Part shown: positions 16,618 to 24,314 of the stretch, piece after piece
Position numbering within the stretch: the stretch's first letter is position 1
Layout: each line of letters begins with the position of its first letter
Assembly: GCA_937871935.1 (NCBI GenBank)
Contig: CALMQI010000017.1
Location: 1 to 57,086, forward strand
Direction: 5' to 3'
Source: an uncultured Burkholderiales bacterium
GTDB lineage: Bacteria > Pseudomonadota > Gammaproteobacteria > Burkholderiales > Burkholderiaceae_C
DNA length: 57,086 nt
Made by a program: the position numbers and the translations under genes
The notes under the pieces: model-generated
The model's database searches: none
The model's input: only the letters and a program-made list of their open reading frames with translations
Told to the model about the DNA's origin: nothing

Positions 16618-17342
16618 CGCCCATGCTCGAAGTCGGCGGTCTGCATGTCTCCTACGGTCAGGTCGACGCGGTGCGCGGCATTTCGCTGTCGCTGAGGTCG
16701 GGGCAGATCGTCTCGGTCATCGGGCCCAACGGCGCGGGCAAGACCACCCTGCTGGCGGCCGTGATGGGACTCTTGCCTTCCAAGGGAACGCTGCGCTTCG
16801 AGGGCGAGGACCTGAGCACACTCGACGTGGAGGCGCGGGTCGAGCGCGGCCTGTGCCTGGTGCCCGAGAAGCGCGAGTTGTTCGGCGAGCTGACGGTGCT
16901 CGACAACCTGCAGCTGGGCGCCTATGCGAATCGCCCGCGCGGCCCTGCGCTGAGGCAGCGGCTGCAATCGGTGTACGACCGGTTCCCGCGCTTGGCCGAG
17001 CGCCGCGCGCAGCGTGCGGACACGCTCTCCGGCGGTGAGCGCCAGATGCTGGCGCTGGGCCGCGCGTTGATGTCGTCGCCGCGCCTGTTGATGCTCGACG
17101 AGCCAAGCCTGGGGCTGGCGCCTCTGATCGTGTTTGAGATCCTCGCCATCGTCCGCAGCCTGCGCCAGGACGGCGTGGCCATCCTGCTCGTCGAGCAGAA
17201 TGCGCGCGCCGCCCTGCAGAGCTCGGACCACGGCTACGTGCTGGAGACCGGCGAGATCGCCCTGCAGGGCGAATCGCAGACCCTGGCCAACGATCCACGG
17301 GTGCAGGCCACATACCTTGGCGGCGGCACCGACGACGAATGA
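16614..17342 (+). CDS. livF: Branched-chain amino acid-type ABC transporter ATP-binding protein LivF
   Basis: A 242-residue ATPase with Walker A GPNGAGKTT, signature LSGGERQMLALGRALM, Walker B LLMLDEPSLGL and the LivF-typical C terminus (LVEQNARAALQ, VQATYLGG). It overlaps the fused LivM-LivG stop by 4 bases (ATGA). It completes a LivK-H-MG-F transporter, with the two ATPases pairing at the membrane. A MarR gene follows 49 bases later. Confidence 0.93.
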   Translation: MTPMLEVGGLHVSYGQVDAVRGISLSLRSGQIVSVIGPNGAGKTTLLAAVMGLLPSKGTLRFEGEDLSTLDVEARVERGLCLVPEKRELFGELTVLDNLQLGAYANRPRGPALRQRLQSVYDRFPRLAERRAQRADTLSGGERQMLALGRALMSSPRLLMLDEPSLGLAPLIVFEILAIVRSLRQDGVAILLVEQNARAALQSSDHGYVLETGEIALQGESQTLANDPRVQATYLGGGTDDE

Positions 17343-17391
17343 CACGGAGCGCAGGCCAGTCCATCCGTGTGTGCGGCGCGGAGGTGACGCC

Positions 17392-17922
17392 ATGAAGGCA
17401 GACGACAGCCGTGCCTTGCTGCACGAGGGCGAGGAACTGGGCCACGAAGCGCGCGCCGTCTCGACCGACCATGCGATGCTCAAGCTCTGGCTGCGCATGC
17501 TGGCCTGCACCACGCAGATCGAAGCGGAGATCCGGCGGCGGCTGCGGCTGCATTTCGACATCTCCCTGCCGCGTTTCGACTACATGGCGCAGCTCTTCCG
17601 CCACCGAGGTGGCGTGAAGATGAGCCAGCTGTCGCGGCAACTCATGGTCACCACCGGCAATGTGACCGGCCTGACGGACGAGCTTGAACGCGATGGGCTT
17701 GTGCAACGCGAGGCCGACCCGACGGACCGGCGTGCCTGGCGCGTGAACCTGACGCCCAAGGGCAGGCACAGCTTCGAGGCGATGGCCACCGAACATGAGA
17801 AGTGGGTCCTCGAGCTGTTTGGCGGCCTCGACGGCAAGACGGTGCAGCAGCTCCATCGAAGCCTTGGACGGCTGCGCGTCCAGATGATGCAACTGGACAA
17901 GCACAGGGAGCCCAGGCCATGA
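17392..17922 (+). CDS. MarR family regulator, paralogue of the 2-aminobenzoate-cluster MarR
   Basis: A 176-residue winged-helix protein. It has the family core LPRFDYMAQLFRHRGGVKMS, the recognition helix region [17 protein letters not shown] and the wing READPTDRRAWRVNLTPKG. It aligns throughout with the MarR protein at 40850 (shared LGHEARAVSTDH, KLWLRMLACTTQIE). MarR proteins of aryl-CoA pathways often bind the CoA ester and release DNA; this one probably controls the preceding catabolic and transport operon. That it lies at the operon end, directly before a scrap of acyl-CoA dehydrogenase, suggests it came with a second 2-aminobenzoate-like cluster. Confidence 0.9.
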   Translation: MKADDSRALLHEGEELGHEARAVSTDHAMLKLWLRMLACTTQIEAEIRRRLRLHFDISLPRFDYMAQLFRHRGGVKMSQLSRQLMVTTGNVTGLTDELERDGLVQREADPTDRRAWRVNLTPKGRHSFEAMATEHEKWVLELFGGLDGKTVQQLHRSLGRLRVQMMQLDKHREPRP

Positions 17923-17987
17923 GCCTTCAGGGGCTCCTGCGCCTGAGCCGCATGAAGGACGAAGGCACGTCGGCGGTCGAGTCAAGT
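17919..17987 (+). pseudogene. Internal scrap of a glutaryl-CoA dehydrogenase-like acyl-CoA dehydrogenase
   Basis: Directly after the MarR gene, overlapping its stop, about 23 codons read MSLQGLLRLSRMKDEGTSAV. This matches an internal helix of the acyl-CoA dehydrogenase at 43914 ([19 protein letters not shown]) and nothing precedes or follows it in register. The frame continues to 18059 only as Arg-rich nonsense. It is therefore a recombination remnant, not a gene. It links this MarR gene to a lost copy of the cluster found intact at 40-45 kb. Confidence 0.6.
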
Positions 17988-18021
17988 CGGGGCCGCGCCC
18001 AGCCCGCCGGCCTCCAACGGG

Positions 18022-18495
18022 TCAGGCGTCGGCACCGGCGTCGCGGTGCAGTTCGATGATGGTGCGCAGCATGGCCTTCAGCTCCTCGGCGCGCTTCTTC
18101 CCGAAGGGCTCGAGCACGTGCTCTGCGTGCTGCGTGGCCAATGCGATGAGGTGAGCAACCGTTTGGCTTCCCAGTGGCGTGATGCGCACGAGCGTGACCC
18201 GGCGGTCACCGCCTTCATGCCGCACACGTTCCACATGCCCCCGCTCTTCCATGCGGTCGAGCATGCGCGTAAGGGTAGGCTGCTTGTTGAGCGAGGTGGC
18301 CGCCAGGCTTCCGATGCTGACGGGCTCGCCGCCTTCCAGCGAGGCCAGAACGCGCCACTCTGAAACGGTGAAGCCGTTGCCGGCGACGACCCGGTGGAAT
18401 TCGCTGGAGATGAGGCTGCTGGCCTGGCCGAGCAGGGCGGGCAGGTAGTCATCGACAAAGCGCTTCTTGTTTGTGCGGGCCGGTTTCGCCGCCAT
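18022..18495 (-). CDS. MarR family transcriptional regulator
   Basis: A 157-residue winged-helix regulator: a dimerisation helix near LPALLGQASSLISSEF, the HTH VSIGSLAATSLNKQPTLTRML, and the wing HEGGDRRVTLVRITPLG. The frame is open from 18576, but the start at 18495 (MAAKPARTNKK) is preferred, because a perfect inverted repeat at 18541-18562 would otherwise be coding and fits an autoregulatory operator. It is divergent from a truncated alpha/beta-hydrolase gene, its likely former target. It differs from the other three MarR proteins in the window. Confidence 0.85.
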   Translation of the reverse strand: MAAKPARTNKKRFVDDYLPALLGQASSLISSEFHRVVAGNGFTVSEWRVLASLEGGEPVSIGSLAATSLNKQPTLTRMLDRMEERGHVERVRHEGGDRRVTLVRITPLGSQTVAHLIALATQHAEHVLEPFGKKRAEELKAMLRTIIELHRDAGADA

Positions 18496-18540
18496 CGTCC
18501 TTGCCTTGCCGAGGGCATCGGCAGCGGGCGTCCCTTTTTC

Positions 18541-18562
18541 AATGCATGAGACCTCATGCATT
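18541..18562. promoter_or_regulatory. Perfect 9-4-9 inverted repeat, probable MarR operator
   Basis: AATGCATGA, spacer GACC, TCATGCATT: a perfect inverted repeat of 9-base arms around a 4-base spacer, AT-rich against a GC-rich background. It lies about 46 bases upstream of the preferred MarR start at 18495, in the divergent gap before the hydrolase remnant. MarR dimers typically bind palindromes of 16-22 bases like this. Control of both directions by the adjacent MarR protein is inferred. Confidence 0.6.
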
Positions 18563-18639
18563 TGACCATAGGCCACGGCCCGGACGCCGATGGCGTGCCT
18601 CAGCCCAATGTCGCCCGGCGGTCGGCAATGCCGGGCCTC

Positions 18640-18855
18640 AGGCTTTCAAGGTCATGAGCACGACCGGCGATCGTGTTCGTGCATGGCATTTCGCAGTCAT
18701 GGCTGCCTTGGGTGGCACAGCTGGCCGACCCGACGCTGCGCGCGAGGTACCGGCTCGTGGCGTTCGACCTGCGCGGCCAAGGCGCATCTCAGGGGTCGCA
18801 GGTGGCGGTGGATGGCGAACGCACCCCGTTCGAAGCCTTGTCCGATGCCCACTAG
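18640..18855 (+). pseudogene. N-terminal remnant of an alpha/beta hydrolase
   Basis: About 60 residues match the start of an alpha/beta hydrolase: IVFVHGISQSWLPWVAQL with the HG oxyanion motif after strand 3, then RYRLVAFDLRGQGASQG before the nucleophile region. The frame ends at 18855 soon after, and the nucleophile elbow (GxSxG), acid and His are absent. The true N terminus also cannot be traced in frame. It lies between a divergent MarR gene and a convergent minus-strand gene, so only the first third of a MarR-controlled hydrolase remains. Confidence 0.6.
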
Positions 18856-18864
18856 GGCGCGCGC

Positions 18865-19593
18865 CTAGGCATGGGAACCCACAGAGCGGGCAGCACTTGA
18901 GGCGGCGCCCAGCCGCGTGACGTGCATCGGGTAGTGGCGCGAGCCTCCACTGTAGGGTGGGAAGCGCTCGTGGTCCTGGCGCATCAGATCGCGCACCGGC
19001 GAGCCCAGCGCGGCCAGCAGGTCGTGCACTGCGTCGAACGCGATGCGGTTGCGCTGCATGTGGGCGTCGCGCCGCCACGGCAACGCGTCGCACCAGTCCA
19101 GACGCGTGTACACATCCACACATCGCACTTTGGGGAAGGTGGTCATGACCGGCGCGTGGTGGTCCAAATAGTGGCGCAGCCAGCGATTGAAGTCTTCGGC
19201 CGGGCCTGGGTAGTGCACGAGATAGTCGCAGCCGCTTTCGACGCCGCCGGGCGCGAGGTGGTCGAGGAAGCATCGCCTGACCATGGCCTGCTGCGATACG
19301 TCGTCCAGCGGCAACGAGCGCCACAGTGGCGACGACGCCAGCTCGTGGATGCTGCCGCCAGCGCTCAACTGGAGCTCCAGTGCTGGAAGCGTCGCAAAGT
19401 CCAGCCGCACCGCCAGGGCGGGCACCTCGGTGTCGCCGTGGTAGGTCTGCACCTCGGCGGGCACGGCAATCTCGCAGCGCGTGAGCCCCTCGAGGCTGCC
19501 GAGTGCGGCGGCCAGTTCGTCCCGCTGAGTGGCGCTGAGCCGGGCGTGCGCATCCTGGTGGTTGAAGCCGGTGATGAAGAAGCTGATGGTCAA
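18865..19593 (-). CDS. EthD-like (dimeric alpha+beta barrel) protein
   Basis: A 242-residue protein starting with TTG at 19593, which overlaps the stop of the upstream amidohydrolase gene (TTGA). The N-terminal half (SFFITGFNHQDAHARLSATQ) and C-terminal half each look like a ferredoxin-like alpha+beta barrel. The second half has the EthD-type pattern WLRHYLDHHAPVMTTFPKVR, and the protein ends MHVTRLG. EthD-domain proteins are small accessory or isomerase-like proteins in degradation operons. No catalytic residues can be assigned. The overlap indicates co-translation with the M20 hydrolase. Confidence 0.6.
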   Translation of the reverse strand: MTISFFITGFNHQDAHARLSATQRDELAAALGSLEGLTRCEIAVPAEVQTYHGDTEVPALAVRLDFATLPALELQLSAGGSIHELASSPLWRSLPLDDVSQQAMVRRCFLDHLAPGGVESGCDYLVHYPGPAEDFNRWLRHYLDHHAPVMTTFPKVRCVDVYTRLDWCDALPWRRDAHMQRNRIAFDAVHDLLAALGSPVRDLMRQDHERFPPYSGGSRHYPMHVTRLGAASSAARSVGSHA

Positions 19594-21038
19594 GGCGGAT
19601 TCCCGTTCTGGCGTGCCGGCGGCGGCAGCACGTCGGGTGGGATCGGGCAGCGGTAAGGCGCGCCGTCGCGCTTCGCGTGCAGTTCGCGCGCCGCGGCATG
19701 AAGCACCTCGGGCCGGCCGAACAGCGCCACGCCGGTAGCGGCCATGCACTTGGCGGCCAACAGCATGCCCTTGTGCGCCAACGAAGTCTTGCCCTGCGAC
19801 ACCATCTGCCAGGAGTGGAAGCCGGTGCCCCAGGCGTAGCAGGCGGTCAGGCATTGCGTGGTCGGTGCTGCCCAGCTCACGTCACCCACATCGGTGGAGC
19901 CGGTCACCGGCCGCGGCGCGCCGGGATCGTAGGCCAGGATGCCGGAAACGATGGGCTGCGGGTCGCGCAGCGCGGCGGCGAAGTGCTTGGCACTGTTGGC
20001 CAGTTCTTCGCTGCCGATCGTGGCCTGGATCTTTTCGGCGAAGCGCTGCTCATCGGCAGTGACCTCGAGCGCGCCGATGGCTTGCATCTGCTCGGCCATC
20101 ACGCGGTCCAGCGCGTCGTTGTGCAGCACATTGGAAACCGCCTTGTCGAAGACGATCTCGACCGTGGTACCTGTCATCATCGCCGCGCCGCGCGCTACCT
20201 GCTCGACGCGTTCGTACAGCGCCAGCGCTTCGGTGATGCGCGGCGCGCGCACCGTGTACAGCAGCTCGGCATACGCCGGGATCACGTTGGTCGACGGACC
20301 GCCTGAATTGAGATAGGCAAAGTGCACCCGCGCTTGTTCCGGCATGTGTTCGCGCAGGTAGTTGACGCCGATGTTCATCAACTCGGCGGCGTCGAGCGCA
20401 CTGCGGCCGAGGTGCGGCGCCAGGGCCGCGTGCGCCGACTTGCCGTGGAAGCGAAAGTGGGCCTGCACGTTGGCCAGCGTCGCGTTCATGAACACCGAGT
20501 TGGCCACCGAAGGGTGCCACGACACCGCTGCGGCCAGATCGTCGAAGAGCCCGGCGCGCGCCATGAAGGTCTTGCCGGCGGCGGCTTCCTCGGCGGGGCA
20601 GCCATAGAAGCGCACGGTGCCTGGCAGGCCGTGGCGCTGCAGGTGGTCGCGCGTGACCACCGCCGCCAGGTGCGCCGCGGTGCCCAGCAGGTGATGGCCG
20701 CAGCCATGCCCCTGGTTGACGTCGCGGCTCGGGTCGGGCCGGCAGACCAGCGCGCCGGCCTCCTGGTTCAAACCCGCCAGCGCGTCGTACTCGCCGAGGA
20801 AGCCGATCACCGGGCCGCCGCTGCCGGCCTCGGCGACGAACGCCGTCGGCATGCCGGCCACGCCGCGTGTCACCTTGAAGCCTGCGCTCTCCAGCGCCGC
20901 GGCGTGCAGCTCGGCCGACTCGAACTCACGGTAGCGCATCTCGGCCAGGCCCCAGATGCGGTCGGCGATGGCAATGTAGGCGTCGCGCCGTTCTTCGACG
21001 GCGGCAGCGATCTCGGCAGGGGCGGGCATCGGCTTCAC
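19590..21038 (-). CDS. M20 family amidohydrolase (AbgB-like)
   Basis: A 482-residue metal-dependent amidohydrolase of the M20D group, similar to p-aminobenzoyl-glutamate hydrolase subunit B. Visible are FLGEYDALAGLNQEAG, the metal site QGHGCGHHLLGTAAH, the glutamate in YGCPAEEAAAGK, the lid domain HGKSAHAALAPHLGRSALDA and a late GTGFHSWQMVSQGKTSLAHKGM. It probably cleaves an amide or peptide-like bond of an imported compound. The start overlaps the stop of the Bug gene at 21035 by 4 bases, and its stop overlaps the EthD-like gene, so the three form a tight operon. Confidence 0.9.
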   Translation of the reverse strand: MKPMPAPAEIAAAVEERRDAYIAIADRIWGLAEMRYREFESAELHAAALESAGFKVTRGVAGMPTAFVAEAGSGGPVIGFLGEYDALAGLNQEAGALVCRPDPSRDVNQGHGCGHHLLGTAAHLAAVVTRDHLQRHGLPGTVRFYGCPAEEAAAGKTFMARAGLFDDLAAAVSWHPSVANSVFMNATLANVQAHFRFHGKSAHAALAPHLGRSALDAAELMNIGVNYLREHMPEQARVHFAYLNSGGPSTNVIPAYAELLYTVRAPRITEALALYERVEQVARGAAMMTGTTVEIVFDKAVSNVLHNDALDRVMAEQMQAIGALEVTADEQRFAEKIQATIGSEELANSAKHFAAALRDPQPIVSGILAYDPGAPRPVTGSTDVGDVSWAAPTTQCLTACYAWGTGFHSWQMVSQGKTSLAHKGMLLAAKCMAATGVALFGRPEVLHAAARELHAKRDGAPYRCPIPPDVLPPPARQNGNPP

Positions 21039-22033
21039 TTCTGCGTGTCCAGCCGGGTGGTCTCGACGAACTTCTTGTAGAGCAACGTGTCGTCGCGCAT
21101 CACCTTGGCCACGTCCTCGTCGTCGCCCGTCGGCAAGCCCCCCAGGGCGTCGAAGGTCTTGCGCAATGGCGCATCCTTCAGCGCTTCTTTCAGCGCAGCC
21201 TTGAGCTTGGCGACCACCGGCTCGGGCGTGCCCTTGGGTGCCATCAGCGCGAACCAGCCGCTGAGGTCGTAGCCCTTGAGATCGGGATGCTCGCCCAGCG
21301 AGGGCACGTTCGGGTACAGCGGCGAACGTTTTCCGCTGGTCACCGCCAGCGGCACCACGAGGCCCGACTCGATGAAGGACTTCGCCGGCGCAGTGCCCAT
21401 GAAGCCGAACTCGACCGTGCCGCCAGCCAGGTCATTGCCCAGCCCGGACACGCCGCGGTACGCAACGTGGGTGACCTGGGTGCCGGTGCGCTCGCGCACG
21501 ATCTCGCCTGCGTAGTGGAAGAACGAGCCCACGCCGGAACTGGCGTAGTTGTACTTGCCTGGGTTCTTGCGCAGCAACTCGACGAACTGATCGAGGGTCT
21601 GGACGCCAACCTTGCGTGAGGCCAGCAGCACGCCGCCTTGGCGCGTGATCATGCCGACGGGCACCAGATCTCTCTGCGCATCGTAGGGCTGGCTGGGGTT
21701 GATCAACTTGGTCGCGACCAGCTCCGAGTTGGCGCCCAGCAGCAGCGTGTAGCCGTCGGGCTTGGCGGTCACGACCTTCTGCGCACCCAAGGCGCCGGCG
21801 GCACCGCCGACGTTTTCGACCACGAACTTGGCCTTCAATACGCGGCCCAGAACTTCGGCCAGCGGCCTGGCAATGCTGTCGGTGGAACCCCCGGCGGGAT
21901 AGCCGACGACAAGGCTGATCGGTCGTGAAGGATAGGCGTCCTGGGCGACGGCCAAGGTCACGGCGCTGCCAGCGGCACAGGCGACGAAGAGGCGTCGCAC
22001 CTGCGCCTGGGTGTGTAGACGAAAGCGGTTCAT
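21035..22033 (-). CDS. Bug family (tripartite tricarboxylate transporter-type) substrate-binding protein
   Basis: A 332-residue periplasmic binding protein of the Bug/TctC family. A signal peptide (RRLFVACAAGSAVTLAVAQ) precedes the mature start AYPSRPISLVVGYPAGGSTD. The family landmarks VVENVGGAAGALGAQKV, NYASSGVGSFFHYAGE and HVAYRGVSGLGNDLAGG are present. No membrane subunits (TctA/TctB) are nearby, which is common for Bug proteins in Burkholderiales. It is the first gene of a minus-strand operon with the M20 hydrolase and is divergent from a LysR gene, the likely regulator. Confidence 0.93.
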   Translation of the reverse strand: MNRFRLHTQAQVRRLFVACAAGSAVTLAVAQDAYPSRPISLVVGYPAGGSTDSIARPLAEVLGRVLKAKFVVENVGGAAGALGAQKVVTAKPDGYTLLLGANSELVATKLINPSQPYDAQRDLVPVGMITRQGGVLLASRKVGVQTLDQFVELLRKNPGKYNYASSGVGSFFHYAGEIVRERTGTQVTHVAYRGVSGLGNDLAGGTVEFGFMGTAPAKSFIESGLVVPLAVTSGKRSPLYPNVPSLGEHPDLKGYDLSGWFALMAPKGTPEPVVAKLKAALKEALKDAPLRKTFDALGGLPTGDDEDVAKVMRDDTLLYKKFVETTRLDTQK

Positions 22034-22198
22034 GGGCGCGGTCTCAGAGTGAGTGAATCAGAAGTGGAGGGGCATGCCGGCGGCCGCTGGCAGGTCGTCA
22101 GGCGGCGTGCTCTGGGCGGCGGAGCCGAGCAACAGGGTGGCAGTGGCGGAGGGGCGCGTAGGATGCAGCCTCATGAAGGCCTTGCGTGCAGAGGGTGG

Positions 22199-22211
22199 AG
22201 TGCCAGGCACT
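22199..22211. promoter_or_regulatory. Small perfect palindrome in the LysR-Bug divergent gap
   Basis: AGTGCC-A-GGCACT is a perfect 6-1-6 palindrome in the 273-base region between the divergent Bug gene and LysR gene. It may be part of a LysR operator, but it is short, GC-rich and lacks an evident T-N11-A core, so this is tentative. No convincing -35/-10 pair was seen for either gene in the gap. Confidence 0.25.
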
Positions 22212-22306
22212 GATGCTAGGCCCTGCCCTCCGAGTGCAGAAGTCTGTCCCACGGTTGCGCTGTTGAACATTGGTTGCCGGGCATACAAGTTGCGGCCGAC
22301 GCGGGC

Positions 22307-23350
22307 ATGAAGGTCCACCAGCTGAAAGCGCTTGTTGCCGTCGGGGACCATGGCAGCATCCGAGCTGCCGCGCGTGCTGTCGGTCTGTCGCCGGCCGCGG
22401 CGACCAAGGCGGTGCGCGAACTCGAGCAGGATCTCAATACGCTGCTCATCACCCGCGAAGCCAAGGGCGTGGTGTTCACCGAGGCGGGGCGCGCGCTGCT
22501 TGTGCATGCGCGGCTGGTCGCGGGGCAGCTGGCGCGTGCGCAGGAAGAGATGGACATGCTGACGGGGCGCCAGCATGCGCCCCTGCGCATCGGTATCGGC
22601 GCGTGGATCGCGTTGGCGTGCCTGGGTGATGTCGTGAACCTGTTTCAGCAGCGCATGCCGGCGGTGCGGCTGGAGTTCTTCGAAGGCATCTTGACGGTTT
22701 CGATCCCCAGACTGCGCGACGGCACGCTGGACTTCTGCATCGGTCGAGCCTGTCCCCCGTCAATGCATGGCGACTTCGACCACGTCCCGCTGTTTCGCAC
22801 TAGCTCAGCGGTGGTGGCCCGCCAAGGCCACCCCATGGCGGGCAGCCGGTCGCTGGCTGAACTGCGCAGTGCGCAGTGGGTGCTGAACTGGACGCCCGCC
22901 GACGAACCTCTGGCCGATGACCTGTTCGTGCGCTATCTGCGTGAACACATGCCGACGGTCCACGTGGCGCACTCGTTCGTCATCGCGATGAGCCTGATCC
23001 GTCATACCGACATGCTCGGGCTGATGGCGTGGCCGTTGGTGGAGGCGGTGGCAAGCCGCGAGCGGCTGTGCGTGCTGCCGCTGGCCGAGACCTTGAACGA
23101 AGCGACCACCAGCCTGATTTCGCGGCGCGGCGACCCGTTGAGCGCGGCGGCCTGGTGCTTCATCGAGTGCTTCAACACGGTCATCTGCAGCGCGCTCAAC
23201 TCGGACGATCCGGAGCGCCGCCGGATGTTCCAGTCGCTAGATGGCGTGTTGCTCAGCGAGGTGGCGGCCCGCGGTCATGGCAGCGAGTCGGTGGGGGAGC
23301 GCGGGGAAGTAGGCGCAGCCGCTGGGTTCGTCGAGCGACAGCGCCCTTGA
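22307..23350 (+). CDS. LysR family transcriptional regulator
   Basis: A 347-residue LTTR. The N-terminal winged helix is HQLKALVAVGDHGSIRAAARA followed by the recognition helix SPAAATKAVRELEQDL and LFTEAGRAL-like GVVFTEAGRALL. The C-terminal part is the ligand-binding domain (LRIGIGAWIALACLG, LRDGTLDFCIGRACPPS). It is longer than usual by about 40 residues at the C terminus, with a low-complexity Gly/Arg/Glu tail. ATG 22307 is chosen because the HTH starts right after it. It is divergent from the Bug-M20-EthD operon, which is its probable target. Confidence 0.91.
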   Translation: MKVHQLKALVAVGDHGSIRAAARAVGLSPAAATKAVRELEQDLNTLLITREAKGVVFTEAGRALLVHARLVAGQLARAQEEMDMLTGRQHAPLRIGIGAWIALACLGDVVNLFQQRMPAVRLEFFEGILTVSIPRLRDGTLDFCIGRACPPSMHGDFDHVPLFRTSSAVVARQGHPMAGSRSLAELRSAQWVLNWTPADEPLADDLFVRYLREHMPTVHVAHSFVIAMSLIRHTDMLGLMAWPLVEAVASRERLCVLPLAETLNEATTSLISRRGDPLSAAAWCFIECFNTVICSALNSDDPERRRMFQSLDGVLLSEVAARGHGSESVGERGEVGAAAGFVERQRP

Positions 23351-23430
23351 GCGACCCGCCAGTGAGCGAGCCATTCATGTTCAATCCGAATCCGACGGCC
23401 AAGGTGTAGGGTGCCGTGCCTCGCCCCTAT

Positions 23431-24222
23431 TCAACGGGGTGTATCGACATCGGCGATTTCCTCGGCCAGCAGCTTCGCCTCCCTTTTCAGCAGGCGCACT
23501 AGCTCTTCGTGGCGCTGCGGCGCCATGCGTTCGGTGATCGCGGCGATGCTGAGAGCCGCGACAGGCGATCGGTCGGTGCCGAGCACAGGCACGCCGATGG
23601 CGCACATGCCCTGCACGACGCGGCCTGGATTGAAGGCGTAGCCGTTGCGCCGTGTCGCGGCGACCATCTCACGAATCACTTCGACCGAGTGCCCCTCGTA
23701 CGCATGGCTCCATCGGCTGCTGCGTGCGATCACCTTTTCGATGGCAGCGTCCGGCATTGCGGCCAGCAGGGCAAGGCTGCCGGCGCCCACGCCCAGCGGC
23801 CGCCGGTCGCCTGCGTTGAGCGTAAGGGTGCGGATCGGGAAGTCCCCGGTGGCGCGCGCGATACACACAGCGTCGCTGCCCTCGGGCACCGACGCGAAGA
23901 CCGTGTCCTCGGTCTGCGCGGCCAGGCGCTCGAGCGGTGCCTGGCTTGCCGCTGCGATGTGCTGCGTGAGCGCATTGCGTCCGAGCAAGGTGAAGGTGCT
24001 GCCGAGCCGATAGCGCCGTGTCTGCAGATCCTGGAACGCGAATCCGACATCGATCAGCGCGGCGAGCAGCCGGTGGGTGGTCGACTTGCCGAAGGCCGTG
24101 TCGCGGACCAGGTCGGTGAACGCCGCGCCTTCGTAAGGGTACGCCGCCAACGCGTGCAGCACGCGGACGGCGCGGTCGATCGACTTGACAGGCGGGTCAC
24201 CGTCTTGCGCCTCGGTGATCAT
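23431..24222 (-). CDS. IclR family transcriptional regulator
   Basis: A 263-residue IclR protein. The N-terminal HTH reads KSIDRAVRVLHALAAYPYEG and FGKSTTHRLLAALIDVGF; the C-terminal effector domain contains SVPEGSDAVCIARATGDFPI, GVGAGSLALLAAMPD and VQGMCAIGVPVLG. The start at 24222 puts the HTH about 12 residues from the N terminus, as usual. It is divergent from the TRAP transporter operon, with a clear palindrome in the 92-base gap. It probably controls that operon. Confidence 0.93.
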   Translation of the reverse strand: MITEAQDGDPPVKSIDRAVRVLHALAAYPYEGAAFTDLVRDTAFGKSTTHRLLAALIDVGFAFQDLQTRRYRLGSTFTLLGRNALTQHIAAASQAPLERLAAQTEDTVFASVPEGSDAVCIARATGDFPIRTLTLNAGDRRPLGVGAGSLALLAAMPDAAIEKVIARSSRWSHAYEGHSVEVIREMVAATRRNGYAFNPGRVVQGMCAIGVPVLGTDRSPVAALSIAAITERMAPQRHEELVRLLKREAKLLAEEIADVDTPR

Positions 24223-24239
24223 GGGCAGTCGGCTCGTAC

Positions 24240-24280
24240 AGTTCCGAAAAGGATACAACAAAGTTCCGCTATACGGAACT
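24240..24280. promoter_or_regulatory. IclR-type operator: inverted repeat plus an extra half-site
   Basis: Positions 24262-24280 form a perfect inverted repeat, AGTTCCG-CTATA-CGGAACT (7-5-7). A third copy of the half-site AGTTCCG lies at 24240-24246, exactly 22 bases (two helical turns) upstream of the first arm. The element is centred in the gap between the divergent IclR gene and the TRAP binding protein gene, 35 bases before the latter. IclR dimers bind such palindromes, often in phased pairs. Confidence 0.65.
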
Positions 24281-24314
24281 ATGGGAATCCCCAAGCAGCC
24301 AACTGGAGACCTCC

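Noticed and set aside
22034..22306. Possible -35/-10 elements (TTGAAC, CATACA) before the LysR gene
   Set aside because: Spacing is 13-15 bases and the -10 match is weak, so no promoter is claimed.
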